From: Domibacillus antri
Lineage (GTDB): Bacteria > Bacillota > Bacilli > Bacillales > Domibacillaceae
NCBI RefSeq assembly: GCF_001936625.1
Contig: NZ_MSDU01000020.1
Span: forward strand, 1 to 64,000
Length of the DNA: 64,000 bases
Direction: 5' to 3'
A program made the translations under genes and the position numbers. The notes beneath the pieces are model-generated. The model was not told the origin of the DNA. It saw only the letters and a list, made by a program, of their open reading frames with translations, and searched no databases. Positions within the stretch are counted from its first letter, which is position 1, and the number at the start of each line of letters is the position of its first letter. Below are positions 45,441-55,518 of the stretch, one piece after another.

Positions 45441-47201
45441 TTGAATATTACTGTTTGTACATTAAATGCTAAATATATTCATACAAACCTGGCCATCCGG
45501 TATTTAAAAGCTTATTGTGAAGATGCCTACAATATTAATATTGCGGAATATATAATTAAAGATCCCGCGATGAATATCGTCACGGACTTGTACAGTAAAA
45601 AACCGGATGTCATTGGCTTCAGCTGTTATATTTGGAACATTGAAGAAACCATTCGTGTCGCGGACATGATCAAAAAAGTACTTCCCGACTGTACCATTGT
45701 ATTTGGCGGTCCGGAAGTCACGTACGATGTTCCTTACTGGCTTGACCGATTAGATAATGTAGACTTTATCGTCATCGGAGAAGGGGAAGAAACATTCCGC
45801 ACCCTCCTTGATGAATTGTCGGGCAGCCGGGATTTTTCAAAAGTGGCCGGGATCGGCTATAAACAGGATGGAAAGCACCATATTCACCCACAGACCAATA
45901 AAATTGATTTAAGACAGCTCCCGTCTCCATTTCATTTCGAAGAGGACCTTCCGTTTCTTTCAAAACGGATTACCTATATTGAAACGAGCCGAGGCTGTCC
46001 GTTCCGCTGCCAATTTTGTCTTTCCTCCATCGAAACCGGCGTCCGTTATTTTGACCGGGAAAAAGTAAAAGATGACATTCGCTTTTTGATGAAAAACGGG
46101 GCGAAAATAATTAAATTTGTGGACCGTACCTTTAACATCAGCCGCAGCTACGCAATGGAAATGTTTCAATTTCTTATTGATGAACATGTACCAGGCACCG
46201 TCTTTCAATTTGAAATTACCGGTGATATTATGCGCCCGGAGGTCATCGACTTTTTAAATGAAAACGCGCCGGCCGGGCTGTTTCGTTTTGAAATCGGCGT
46301 CCAGTCCACAAATGATGATGTTAATGAACTGGTCATGCGAAAACAAAATTGGGAAAAGCTCGTCCGAACCGTCACGATGGTGAAAAACGGAGGGAAAATT
46401 GATCAGCATCTCGATTTAATCGCCGGATTGCCGGAAGAAAACTACGATTCATTCCGCAATACGTTTAACGATGTTTTTGCGCTTCGTCCTGAAGAATTGC
46501 AGCTTGGTTTCTTGAAACTGCTGCGCGGCACAGGTCTTCGTCTAAGCGCAGAGAAATACGGCTACGAATATATGGACCAGTCGCCATATGAAATGCTGTC
46601 AAACCGGGTCTTGCCATTTGATGACGTCATCCGCATTAAGCAGACGGAAGATGTGCTGGAGAAATATTGGAACGATCACCGGACGGACGAAACCATAGAA
46701 TACATTGTGGAACATTTAGTCAGCACGCCGTTTGACTTTTTCCAGGACTTCGGCGCGTACTGGGAAGCGCAGGGCTGGGGACGGATCGGGCATCAGCTCG
46801 AAGATTTATTTAAACGCCTGGCCGCTTTTTTGAATGATACCTATCCCGGCCAATATTATTTTATTGAAAGTATTATGAAATTCGATTATTTAAACAGTCA
46901 GCGCTACCGTCCGCGTAAGCCGTGGTGGGACGATCGTCTCGACAAAACGGCACGGTCAGCTGTTTACCGGGCGCTGATTGAAAATCCGTCTATTGCCGGC
47001 GCCGATTTTGCCGCGCTCGGACTTCACGAAAAAGAATTATATAAGCACACCATGGTTGAACCGGTGAAAATGATGAAAGAAGATGGGAAATGGGCTGCTT
47101 CAGACGGTTATCTCATTGCCTGGTTTGACCCGGCCGGAAATGGTTCGTCATTATTTTTCTTAAAAGAAGAACTTGTACCATTGCTGCAAGAAAAAGCGTA
47201 A
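45441..47201 (+). CDS. B12-binding radical SAM protein (DUF4080 type)
   Basis: A roughly 586-residue protein with an N-terminal cobalamin-binding Rossmann domain (about 1-135, IGFSCYIWNIEET, VFGGPEVT) and a radical SAM domain. The 4Fe-4S cluster motif is SRGCPFRCQFCLSS (CxxxCxxC). A C-terminal DUF4080-like region follows. The TTG at 45441 has AAGGAG 10 nt upstream; an ATG at 45432 is in frame but only about 2 nt from that RBS. It is translationally coupled to the acyltransferase gene, though a functional link is unproved. The substrate, possibly a methylation target, is unknown. Confidence 0.85.
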   Translation: MNITVCTLNAKYIHTNLAIRYLKAYCEDAYNINIAEYIIKDPAMNIVTDLYSKKPDVIGFSCYIWNIEETIRVADMIKKVLPDCTIVFGGPEVTYDVPYWLDRLDNVDFIVIGEGEETFRTLLDELSGSRDFSKVAGIGYKQDGKHHIHPQTNKIDLRQLPSPFHFEEDLPFLSKRITYIETSRGCPFRCQFCLSSIETGVRYFDREKVKDDIRFLMKNGAKIIKFVDRTFNISRSYAMEMFQFLIDEHVPGTVFQFEITGDIMRPEVIDFLNENAPAGLFRFEIGVQSTNDDVNELVMRKQNWEKLVRTVTMVKNGGKIDQHLDLIAGLPEENYDSFRNTFNDVFALRPEELQLGFLKLLRGTGLRLSAEKYGYEYMDQSPYEMLSNRVLPFDDVIRIKQTEDVLEKYWNDHRTDETIEYIVEHLVSTPFDFFQDFGAYWEAQGWGRIGHQLEDLFKRLAAFLNDTYPGQYYFIESIMKFDYLNSQRYRPRKPWWDDRLDKTARSAVYRALIENPSIAGADFAALGLHEKELYKHTMVEPVKMMKEDGKWAASDGYLIAWFDPAGNGSSLFFLKEELVPLLQEKA

Positions 47202-47207
47202 CCAAAA

Positions 47208-47239
47208 AAAAGCTCCGAACTGTGACGTTCGGAGCTTTT
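47208..47239. terminator. Bidirectional terminator between radical SAM gene and ykoY
   Basis: Stem AAAAGCTCCGAAC / GTTCGGAGCTTTT with a 6-nt loop. Confidence 0.92.
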
Positions 47240-47243
47240 CTTA

Positions 47244-48032
47244 TTAAACACCCGGTTGATTTATTTCGTCCTGAGGTCCTTTCGCCCGGGCAACTAAGTA
47301 GCCACCCGCAGCAATGGCAACCAGCACACCCCAGAATACAATCTTCCACGGTTTCGATTCCGGGAAATGCTGATCAAGTATGGCAAGCGAAGGATGTGAC
47401 AGTGTAAAGACAGCGAGTTTAACCCCTACCCATCCGACGATAAGGAAAGCGGCTGTTTCAAGTGTCGGGTATTTTTGCAGCAATCGGACAAACCATGTCG
47501 CCGCAAAACGCATAATGACGACGCCGACGAAGCCGCCTAAGAACATGACAAGGAACTGCCCTGAGTCGATTCCGCCAATGTGGCCCCATCCTGTTTCCGG
47601 AAGCGTGACTGCCAGTGCAACCGCTGCAAGCATAGAGTCGATCGCAAAGGCGATATCAGCAATCTCCACTTTCAAGACCGTCATCCAGAAAGAAGAGCCT
47701 TTTTTCGGTTCTTCAATCCCATGTCCTTCAATACTTTCCTCTTTTTCCTTCCATTTCTTATATAAGTGGCTAAAGCAGATAAAGAATAAGTAAAGGGCAC
47801 CAATCGCCTGAACCTGCCAAACTTTAACGAGAAATGAAATGAGGAACAAGGCAAGCACACGGAAAACAAACGCTCCTAATAATCCATAAAATAATGCTTT
47901 TTTCTGCTGATCTTTCGGTAAATGTTTAACCATAACCGCCATTACAACCGCGTTATCAGCGGCTAAAATTCCCTCAAGAATAATAAGGACGCCAAGCACC
48001 CAGGCGTATTCGAGTAATAATGCCGTATCCAT
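47244..48032 (-). CDS. ykoY: TerC-family metal exporter YkoY-like
   Basis: This 262-residue membrane protein has seven predicted helices. Metal-site segments are LEGILAADNAVVMAVM near the N-terminus and VEIADIAFAIDSMLA in the middle, both typical of TerC. A charged cytoplasmic loop (KKWKEKEESIEGHG) lies between. B. subtilis YkoY is a manganese-linked exporter or metallation factor for secreted enzymes. A yybP-ykoY manganese riboswitch precedes it, which supports the Mn role. Confidence 0.93.
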   Translation of the reverse strand: MDTALLLEYAWVLGVLIILEGILAADNAVVMAVMVKHLPKDQQKKALFYGLLGAFVFRVLALFLISFLVKVWQVQAIGALYLFFICFSHLYKKWKEKEESIEGHGIEEPKKGSSFWMTVLKVEIADIAFAIDSMLAAVALAVTLPETGWGHIGGIDSGQFLVMFLGGFVGVVIMRFAATWFVRLLQKYPTLETAAFLIVGWVGVKLAVFTLSHPSLAILDQHFPESKPWKIVFWGVLVAIAAGGYLVARAKGPQDEINQPGV

Positions 48033-48097
48033 ACTTTTTCTCTCCTTCCGGTAATAGTATACCTGTTTACGCAGACACTAAACGTACATGAAAAAAC

Positions 48098-48240
48098 AAA
48101 AAAAGCGAGACCTTCGCCTAAAAATAGGCAAAGGTCTCGCTGAGCATGTCTCGTCTTCATGCCAACAAAGCCGATGGATAATGATCCATGAATTGACGAC
48201 TTTGTTTTAGGTTTACACCTAACGCTACTCCCCTTCGACT
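48098..48240 (-). ncRNA. yybP-ykoY manganese riboswitch with terminator
   Basis: Minus-strand RNA contains the conserved GAAGGGGAGTAGC (about 48225-48238), GTCGTCA, and GCATGAAGACGAGACATGC loops, closed by AGCGAGACCTTTG. The last part can pair either with the 5' CGAAGG (P1) or in a strong terminator, AGCGAGACCTTTGCC / GGCGAAGGTCTCGCT (48104-48141), followed by seven U's. This fits a transcriptional ON switch with Mn2+ for ykoY. Confidence 0.95.
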
Positions 48241-48275
48241 GACGTCAAAAGAAAATTCAGTTTTTCTACCTTTTC

Positions 48276-48304
48276 ATTATAACCGTTTATTTTTCCTCTG
48301 TAAA
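48276..48304 (-). promoter_or_regulatory. Promoter of the ykoY riboswitch
   Basis: Minus strand TTTACA (48299-48304), 17 nt, TATAAT (48276-48281). The -35 lies inside the 3' end of the RND gene. Confidence 0.8.
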
Positions 48305-51300
48305 CTGTTTTTTCCTCGTTTGTCGATCAAAGAAACTGAACACAACCGGAATGACAAAAAGTGTCAAAAATGTGCTCGAAAAAAGGCCGCCTATGACAAC
48401 AACACTCATTGGCTGATTGATTTCGGTTCCATCACCTATACCGGAAGCAAGCGGTACCAGCCCTAAAATTGCGGTCAAAGCCGTCATTAAAATTGGACGC
48501 ACACGATCTTTTACGGATTGGACAATGGCTTCCATCCCAACGTAGCCTGCACGTTTTCTCAGCAAAATAGAGTCAACCATGAGGATTGCATTCGTTACCA
48601 CAATACCAATCAGAATCAATATGCCGATGATTGCCGGTATACTGAGCGGTAAATTTGACACAATGAGCGAAATCGTTACACCAATAATCGCGAGCGGCAC
48701 TGTAAACATGATGACAAACGGATAGATGAATGACTCATATTGAGCTGCCATGACGATATAAACGAGCACGATCGCCAGTACCATGGCCAGAATCATATCT
48801 CCTTTTGAATTATCAAGGAGCTCCTGTTCTCCACTATAGGAAATTTCTGTTTCATCAGACAGATTAAGGCCAGCTATTTTATCATCCACTTCAGACGATA
48901 TTTCGCCCAGATTCGAGTTTGCTGAAAAAGTGAGCCTAAACTGAACAGCATCCTGGCCACTGATTCTGCGAACTTTGACCGGTCCATCCTGTATGACAAT
49001 ATCAGCGAGTTCCTCAAGCGTCGTAAAGTTGCCCGCTGGTGTTTTAACACGCATAGCACGAAGTTGTTCAATATTTTTCACTACATCTTCATCATACTTT
49101 ACATATACTGTTTTCACCTCTGATGTATTTCCATCAAGGATCTGCGTTGAAAAAACACCGCGAGTGGCATCGGTTACAATTTTCGCTACTTGAGCAGGTG
49201 CCATTCCCGCTTGCAAACTTGCATCTCGATTAACAGTCATTTGTATTTCTTTCACCGTTTCATCAAGATCAGTCGATACTTCGGTTACATTGTCAATTGT
49301 TGATATTGAATTCTCAATTTCTGCGACGGCTTCATTGAGTCGCTGGTTATCTGCGTCACGCACACTGAATGTGAGTGTCTGCGGCTCTGTTCCAGAAGCG
49401 GATTGAAGGTTGAATGTCACTTCCGCTGTTTCATTTACTTCGAGGGCCGCTTTTTCCGCTTTCGGCTTGACATCATCAACAAATTCAAAAATAGAGCGGT
49501 CACGTTCCTCCGTCATTTTCACATACATTTCTGCTTTATTTGCTTCTCCTATTCCACGAAACGAATCTTCCTGCGTAGAACCAATTAAACTGACATACAC
49601 TTCTGTATCTTGTTCATCTGCAAACACATCTTCAACAGCCTGTACAACACGGTTTGTCTCTTCCAGGGAAGTCCCATTCTCCGTTTCAATTTCAATGCTG
49701 ACAAACCCTTCATCCGTTGGCGGCAAAAATTGTGTGCCGACTTTCGTCAAACCAAATATTCCAACAACCAGTAAAAGAAACGCAGTCGACAACACGATAA
49801 TCCGATGTCCGAGTGACCACCTAACCGCTTTTTCAAGAGTCAGTAAACTGCGTGAATTCTGACGTTTTGCCTCTACATCGGTTGGAACGGCTTTGAGCCA
49901 GTGGCTTGCCATCATTGGAATAACAGTCAAGGCAACAAAAAGTGATGCAAACATACTGAATGCAATAGTCAATGCGAACTCTTTAAATATTTGACCAAGA
50001 ATACCGGAGATAAAGATGACAGGCAAAAAAACCACAACGGTCGTGATAGTCGATGCCGTAATCGCGAGACCAACTTCTTTTGTTCCGTCATAGGAGGCCC
50101 GTTTTGGTTGTTTTCCCATCGACAAATGCCGGTAAATATTTTCGATGACGACAATCGCATTATCAACCAGCATCCCGATTCCAAGCGCCAATGCTCCGAG
50201 CGTCATAATATTCAAGTCAAATCCAGCAAAAAACATAAGCACGAATGTCATGATAACGGAATATGGAATGGCTACACCGATAATCAGCGTACTTTTAATG
50301 TTTTTCAAAAAGAAGAAAAGAACCGCCATGGCAAGTGCGCCGCCGACAATAAGAGAATTCGCGATATTGCCGATTGCGAGGCGTATATAATCTCCCTGAT
50401 CAAATAAAATGTCTGCTTTCACGCCTTCATATTGATTTTTCGATAATGCCTCATTCATTTTTTCTTGAAACTGCTCTGATACATTGGCTGTATTTGCATC
50501 AGATTCCTGTAAAATACTGAGCAGGACTGCCGGTTTTTCATCTGCGCGCGTTATGGTATTTTCATTAAGCGGCTTCATTTCAACAGATGCGACCTCACTA
50601 ATTCTTACCTCATCTCCCGTAAGCGGATTGACCGTAATCGTCAAGTCACTAATGTCCTCAATTGAAGTGAGCTGGCTCAAAACGCGTGTCGTGAGCGTCT
50701 TTCCCTCTGATTCCACCGTACTGCCCGGCAAAGAAATATTGTTTGCTTGAATTAACTGGACAATATCTGACTGCGTCAGTCCGTACTCTTCCATTTTATC
50801 TTCTTGAAGCTCAACAACCACTTCAACAGCGGTAATACCCGTAACACTAATATTTGCTACACCTTCTACAGATGCCAATTCCTGCGTAAGCTGTTTTGAC
50901 AGTTGCTCCACATTGACGTTTTCGCCTTCTGACTGCAGGGACAGCTGAATGATCGGAAACTGCGAAGGATCAAATTTAAAAAACTGCGGTTCGCCTGCTC
51001 CTTCCGGCATTGGCGTCTGGCCGATCCGCTGCAGCACATCATTTTGAACATCATCAATCCTTGTGCTCCATGAAAATTCAAGCAAAATAAAATTGGAGCC
51101 TTCCTGAGATGTAGACGTGATATTATCAATTCCCGGCAGCGTCGATAAATTGGCCTCCAGCGGCTTCGTTATTTTTTCCGACACTTCTTCCGGGCCCGCT
51201 CCTTCATATGTCGTCACAACAACAGCGATCGGCGGATTTAAATCCGGAATTAACTTTAATGGGATGCGCATCAACGACACAATTCCCAGTATGATCACTA

Positions 51301-51358
51301 AAAACATAACCACCGTCGTAAATACCGGCCGGTCAATGGAAAACTTACTTATCTTCAA
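48287..51358 (-). CDS. swrC: RND-family efflux permease (SwrC/AcrB-like)
   Basis: This 1023-residue proton-driven exporter has the internal duplication of RND pumps: 12 helices, with N-terminal FSIDRPVFTTVVMFLVIILG, two large periplasmic-type loops, TM4 acidic residues in GMLVDNAIVVIENIYRH, and a second-half counterpart IGIVVTNAILMVDSI. The start is TTG after GAGGGGGAAAG. Closest known Gram-positive member is SwrC (YerP), which exports surfactin and other amphiphiles. No adaptor (MFP) gene is adjacent. The assignment to SwrC is by family. Confidence 0.85.
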   Translation of the reverse strand: MKISKFSIDRPVFTTVVMFLVIILGIVSLMRIPLKLIPDLNPPIAVVVTTYEGAGPEEVSEKITKPLEANLSTLPGIDNITSTSQEGSNFILLEFSWSTRIDDVQNDVLQRIGQTPMPEGAGEPQFFKFDPSQFPIIQLSLQSEGENVNVEQLSKQLTQELASVEGVANISVTGITAVEVVVELQEDKMEEYGLTQSDIVQLIQANNISLPGSTVESEGKTLTTRVLSQLTSIEDISDLTITVNPLTGDEVRISEVASVEMKPLNENTITRADEKPAVLLSILQESDANTANVSEQFQEKMNEALSKNQYEGVKADILFDQGDYIRLAIGNIANSLIVGGALAMAVLFFFLKNIKSTLIIGVAIPYSVIMTFVLMFFAGFDLNIMTLGALALGIGMLVDNAIVVIENIYRHLSMGKQPKRASYDGTKEVGLAITASTITTVVVFLPVIFISGILGQIFKEFALTIAFSMFASLFVALTVIPMMASHWLKAVPTDVEAKRQNSRSLLTLEKAVRWSLGHRIIVLSTAFLLLVVGIFGLTKVGTQFLPPTDEGFVSIEIETENGTSLEETNRVVQAVEDVFADEQDTEVYVSLIGSTQEDSFRGIGEANKAEMYVKMTEERDRSIFEFVDDVKPKAEKAALEVNETAEVTFNLQSASGTEPQTLTFSVRDADNQRLNEAVAEIENSISTIDNVTEVSTDLDETVKEIQMTVNRDASLQAGMAPAQVAKIVTDATRGVFSTQILDGNTSEVKTVYVKYDEDVVKNIEQLRAMRVKTPAGNFTTLEELADIVIQDGPVKVRRISGQDAVQFRLTFSANSNLGEISSEVDDKIAGLNLSDETEISYSGEQELLDNSKGDMILAMVLAIVLVYIVMAAQYESFIYPFVIMFTVPLAIIGVTISLIVSNLPLSIPAIIGILILIGIVVTNAILMVDSILLRKRAGYVGMEAIVQSVKDRVRPILMTALTAILGLVPLASGIGDGTEINQPMSVVVIGGLFSSTFLTLFVIPVVFSFFDRQTRKKQFTEEK

Positions 51359-51448
51359 CTTCTTTCCCCCTCTGAGGTTTCCTTACTGCCGCTCTTTAAC
51401 TATACAGAATGACTCATTCAAAAAACAAATAAGAACGCACCTGATCAC

Positions 51449-51474
51449 AAAAAAACCTCTCTATTAAGAGAGGC
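51449..51474 (-). terminator. Terminator of the zinc-ribbon EAL gene
   Basis: Stem CCTCTCT / AGAGAGG (51456-51473) with U-run on the minus strand; overlaps the stop codon. Confidence 0.75.
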
Positions 51475-52438
51475 TGAATCCTTCAGGTATAGCGGCTTCC
51501 GCTGCAGGCTTGCCGATTAAATACCCTTGCGCAAGCGGGATGCCGGATGCATGGCAATAATCAAGCTCTTCCTGCCGCTCGATGCCTTCAGCCAGCAGCG
51601 TAATCCCGAGTGAATCCGCAATGCGCAGTGCTTCGTTTAAAAAAGTTTGATTTTCTTGGTTTTGATCACAGTAAGATATGTAAGAGCGGTCAAGTTTCAC
51701 ATAATCCGGACGCAGACTGCTCAGCATATCGAGCGTTGAAAAGCCAGCCCCGACATCATCAAGCGCCACTTTCATTCCTTCCCGCTGATAGACGGCAAGC
51801 ACCTTTTTCAAGTGGAGAACATCGATAATTTTTTCCGTTTCGACTACTTCAAACACCAGATTTGACGGATCGATATCGTATTTTTCCACCACTTGAAAAG
51901 TATGCCGGAGACAAAATTCAGGGTTATAAATCGTTGATGGCAAAAAGTTAATAAAACTTTTCACATTTCCGGCAATCTGATCTTTCCGTGCTCTAATAGC
52001 CGCTTCACGGGCCCGCTGGTCAAGCTTTGAGTGAAGGCCCGTTTTTGCCGCTGTACTAAATAAAACACCCGGGGAAATTTGTTTGTCATTTGCCGGTGTC
52101 CGCAGCAGTGATTCATATCCATAAATGCTGTCATCCCGCAAATCAACGATCGGCTGCAGATAACTGATCAACTCACCTGATTCAATTAACTCAACAGCTT
52201 CTTTCTGTTCAAATAAATAAACCATTTCTTCAAATGAAGCCGCCTTTTCAGGAAGGACAGCTCCTTTTTTGCCGATCCCCGCCATCTTTGCATCGGACGA
52301 TTTTAACCATTTATCCGCTTCTTCCACATGCTCATAATCAAACATGGACCATGCCGCATCTCCATCTTTTTTCAAGAAAAGACGGCCCGGCTCATAAAAA
52401 CGCAATGGAATCCCACAGTGCGCACATTCATATTTCAC
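51464..52438 (-). CDS. EAL-domain c-di-GMP phosphodiesterase with N-terminal Cys pair
   Basis: This 324-residue cytoplasmic protein has an N-terminal CAHCGIPL (CxxC, half of a zinc ribbon), a roughly 75-residue linker region, and an EAL domain (about 78-320). Catalytic positions look complete: YESLLR for EAL, INFLPS (Asn), FEVVETE (Glu), ALDDVGAGFSTL (Asp-Asp), KLDRSYI (Lys), LLAEGIE (Glu) and PLAQGYLIG (Gln). An active phosphodiesterase is likely, in contrast to YkuI. The start is GTG. Monocistronic, with its own terminator. Confidence 0.85.
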   Translation of the reverse strand: MKYECAHCGIPLRFYEPGRLFLKKDGDAAWSMFDYEHVEEADKWLKSSDAKMAGIGKKGAVLPEKAASFEEMVYLFEQKEAVELIESGELISYLQPIVDLRDDSIYGYESLLRTPANDKQISPGVLFSTAAKTGLHSKLDQRAREAAIRARKDQIAGNVKSFINFLPSTIYNPEFCLRHTFQVVEKYDIDPSNLVFEVVETEKIIDVLHLKKVLAVYQREGMKVALDDVGAGFSTLDMLSSLRPDYVKLDRSYISYCDQNQENQTFLNEALRIADSLGITLLAEGIERQEELDYCHASGIPLAQGYLIGKPAAEAAIPEGFSLS

Positions 52439-52486
52439 GTATTCAACACCCGCCTTTGTAAGCGTTCCATCACTTTAATAGTACGT

Positions 52487-54058
52487 TTAGCCCATTAAAT
52501 TGTAAAGCCGGATGTTTTCGTGTTTATCCTGGAACCAGCGCAGCGCAAAGTCATTCTCAAATAAAAAGACAAGCTTGCCGGCACGATCGCGGACGAGTGT
52601 GCTTCTTGATGAGGACATGGAATCTTTAATATCCTCCTCATTTTCAATCCAGCGTGCTATTTTTGATCCGATCGGCTCCATCCGCACTTCTGAATTGTAT
52701 TCACCCATCATCCGGTGCTCAAATACTTCAAACTGAAGCTGGCCGACCGCCCCGAGAATATATTCTTCCGTACGGACAGTTTTGTACAATTGAATCGCGC
52801 CTTCCTGAACGAGCTGCTCGATCCCTTTATGAAAACTTTTTTGCTTCATAACGTTTTTCGCGGAAACTTTGACAAATAACTCCGGTGTAAACTGCGGCAG
52901 TTTTTCATATTGAAAGACCGGTTTTCCGCCGGTGAGCGTATCGCCGATTTGATAGTTGCCTGTGTCATATAAGCCGATAATATCACCGCTCACCGCTTCA
53001 TTGACCGTACTCCGGTCATCCGCGAGAAATTGCGTCGACTGCGACACTTTTGTCGTTTTTCCTGTCCGGGCAAGCGTTACCGCCATCCCCCGTTCAAATT
53101 TACCGGAACAAATTCGCAGGAACGCGATGCGGTCACGGTGAGCCGGATTCATATTGGCCTGAATTTTGAAAATAAAGCCGGAAAATTGTTCATTAAGCGG
53201 ATCGATTTCACCGGCATCTGAGGTGCGCGGCTGCGGGGCCGGCGCAAATTGCAAATACGTTTCCAAAAATGTCTGCACACCGAAATTCGTTAATGCACTT
53301 CCAAAAAAGACAGGAGATAATTCACCGGAATCGATTTTTTTACGTGAAAAGTCATTGCCCGCTTCTTCAAGCAGCAGGATATCCTCCATTGCTTCCGTAT
53401 ATAAAGACGACTGTTTAATCGGGTGATCCACTGCAATATGACCCTCTTCATCCAGCGGTAAAAAACGGTCTCCTTCTTCTGTCCGGAACTGTTCCACCCG
53501 TTTATTGTATCGATCATAAATACCAAAAAATTCTTTCCCCATACCGATCGGCCAATTCATTGGATAGGATTGAATCCCAAGCACGTCTTCCAGTTCTTCA
53601 AGCAGCTCCAGCGGTGTTTTTCCCTGACGGTCAAGCTTGTTGATAAAAGTAAAAATCGGAATCCCTCGCATACGGCACACTTTAAATAGTTTCAGCGTCT
53701 GTGCTTCGATCCCTTTTGCCGCATCGACAATCATGACTGCACTATCCACCGCCATAAGCGTCCGGTATGTATCTTCACTGAAGTCCTGATGCCCCGGCGT
53801 ATCTAGAATATTAACGTTAAAGCCGTTGTAAGCAAACTGCATAACGGAAGACGTGACGGAAATCCCACGCTGCTTTTCAATTTCCATCCAATCCGATGTT
53901 GCAAATTTCCCCGTTTTCTTTCCTTTTACCGTTCCCGCATCACGAATGGCGCCTCCGAATAAAAGCAATTTTTCAGTCATCGTCGTTTTCCCGGCATCCG
54001 GATGGGAAATGATCGCGAATGTTCGTCTTGATAATACCTCTTCTTTAAATGATGTCAT
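52487..54058 (-). CDS. prfC: Peptide chain release factor 3
   Basis: This 523-residue translational GTPase has G1 [14 protein letters not shown], switch I region [13 protein letters not shown]3 [11 protein letters not shown] and G4 NKLDRQGK. The RF3-specific C-terminal domain includes [16 protein letters not shown]3 releases RF1/RF2 from the ribosome after termination. Many Bacillaceae have it but B. subtilis 168 does not, so it is a useful difference. Monocistronic. Confidence 0.95.
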   Translation of the reverse strand: MTSFKEEVLSRRTFAIISHPDAGKTTMTEKLLLFGGAIRDAGTVKGKKTGKFATSDWMEIEKQRGISVTSSVMQFAYNGFNVNILDTPGHQDFSEDTYRTLMAVDSAVMIVDAAKGIEAQTLKLFKVCRMRGIPIFTFINKLDRQGKTPLELLEELEDVLGIQSYPMNWPIGMGKEFFGIYDRYNKRVEQFRTEEGDRFLPLDEEGHIAVDHPIKQSSLYTEAMEDILLLEEAGNDFSRKKIDSGELSPVFFGSALTNFGVQTFLETYLQFAPAPQPRTSDAGEIDPLNEQFSGFIFKIQANMNPAHRDRIAFLRICSGKFERGMAVTLARTGKTTKVSQSTQFLADDRSTVNEAVSGDIIGLYDTGNYQIGDTLTGGKPVFQYEKLPQFTPELFVKVSAKNVMKQKSFHKGIEQLVQEGAIQLYKTVRTEEYILGAVGQLQFEVFEHRMMGEYNSEVRMEPIGSKIARWIENEEDIKDSMSSSRSTLVRDRAGKLVFLFENDFALRWFQDKHENIRLYNLMG

Positions 54059-54229
54059 TCTCTTTCTTCCTTTCTATTCCTACACGTTTAGATTCTGTCG
54101 ATTCAGATAACATATATAGTAAGTGTTTTTTTAATTTTACGTCTATTTTCAAACAGTTGTGCAGCCGACGGACTTAATTATAAACTAGACAGATGCCTAT
54201 GTGTAAATAAAATTGACGGGGTGATGAAG

Positions 54230-55447
54230 ATGACTTATATATGGGGACTTATCGGCATTGCTGTCGTTCTCAGTATCGGATTTCTTTTTTCAACTGATAG
54301 AAAGCGTATTAATTGGCGGACAGTGCTGGGCGGACTTGCCTTTCAGCTCACTTTCGCCTTTATTGTGTTAAAGTGGGACTTTGGCCAAAAAATGCTGATA
54401 AAATTAACGGAAGTTGTCAATGCCATTATTGGATATGCCAATGAAGGAATTAATTTTTTATTCGGCGGATTGTACACAGAGGAAGCAAATATTACCTTTG
54501 TGTTCGCCTTAAATGTACTGCCGGTCGTCATTTTTTTCTCAGCGCTCATTTCGGTGCTGTATTATTTAAAAATTATGCAGTTTTTTATTAAAATCATCGG
54601 GGGCATGCTCTCAAAGCTGCTCGCCACGCGTAAAGCGGAATCCATGTCCGCGGCCGCAAACATTTTTGTCGGACAGACAGAAGCGCCACTCGTTATTAAG
54701 CCGTACCTTAATCGGATGACGGAATCAGAACTATTTGCTGTTATGACCGGCGGCCTGGCCTCAGTAGCCGGATCTGTTCTTGTCGGTTACTCCCTTCTTG
54801 GTGTACCGCTTGAATACTTGCTTGCCGCAAGCTTTATGGCGGCACCGGCCGGCCTTGTCATGGCGAAATTATTTGTTCCGGAAACGACAAACGAACCGGA
54901 GCCGGAAGAATTTAAAATGGAGTCGGATGCGGACGCGGCAAACGTGATTGATGCCGCCGCAAAAGGAGCAGCCGTCGGGTTGCAGCTGGCGCTCAATATC
55001 GGGGCAATGCTTTTGGCGTTTATTGCCATTGTCGCACTGTTAAACGGATTGCTGGGCTTTATAGGAAGCCTCTTTCAAATGGACAACTTATCGCTCGAAC
55101 TCATTCTTGGCTTCCTGTTTGCACCGCTCGCATTTGCGATCGGCGTACCTTGGGAAGAAGCGATTCAGGCCGGAAACTACATTGGGCAGAAACTGGTGAT
55201 CAATGAATTTGTGGCTTATTCCAGTTTCGCACCGGAAATACCTAATATTTCCGATAAAACGGTCGCTATTTTGAGTTTTGCCTTATGCGGATTTGCGAAC
55301 ATTTCATCACTGGCTATTTTGCTGGGCGGACTCGGTAATTTAGCACCAAATCGACGGAATGACATTGCCCGGCTCGGTTTAAAATCCGTTCTCGCCGGCG
55401 CTCTTGCTTCTCTTCTCAGCGCATCAATCGCTGGAATGTTCATTTAA
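54230..55447 (+). CDS. NupC-family concentrative nucleoside transporter
   Basis: This 405-residue membrane protein of the CNT family has conserved segments GQTEAPLVIKPYL (nucleoside/cation site), FMAAPAGLVMAKLF and CGFANISSLAILLGGLG. It imports nucleosides with H+ or Na+. The start at 54230 is preferred since GGGGTG lies 6 nt upstream; the GTG at 54221 is in the RBS. Divergent from prfC. Substrate range cannot be told from the sequence. Confidence 0.92.
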   Translation: MTYIWGLIGIAVVLSIGFLFSTDRKRINWRTVLGGLAFQLTFAFIVLKWDFGQKMLIKLTEVVNAIIGYANEGINFLFGGLYTEEANITFVFALNVLPVVIFFSALISVLYYLKIMQFFIKIIGGMLSKLLATRKAESMSAAANIFVGQTEAPLVIKPYLNRMTESELFAVMTGGLASVAGSVLVGYSLLGVPLEYLLAASFMAAPAGLVMAKLFVPETTNEPEPEEFKMESDADAANVIDAAAKGAAVGLQLALNIGAMLLAFIAIVALLNGLLGFIGSLFQMDNLSLELILGFLFAPLAFAIGVPWEEAIQAGNYIGQKLVINEFVAYSSFAPEIPNISDKTVAILSFALCGFANISSLAILLGGLGNLAPNRRNDIARLGLKSVLAGALASLLSASIAGMFI

Positions 55448-55518
55448 GTTGTTTGACCGCTTCTGTTCAGGGGAATAATAGGAAAAGCAAAACTTAAACA
55501 ATGAAGGAGCGATTGATC

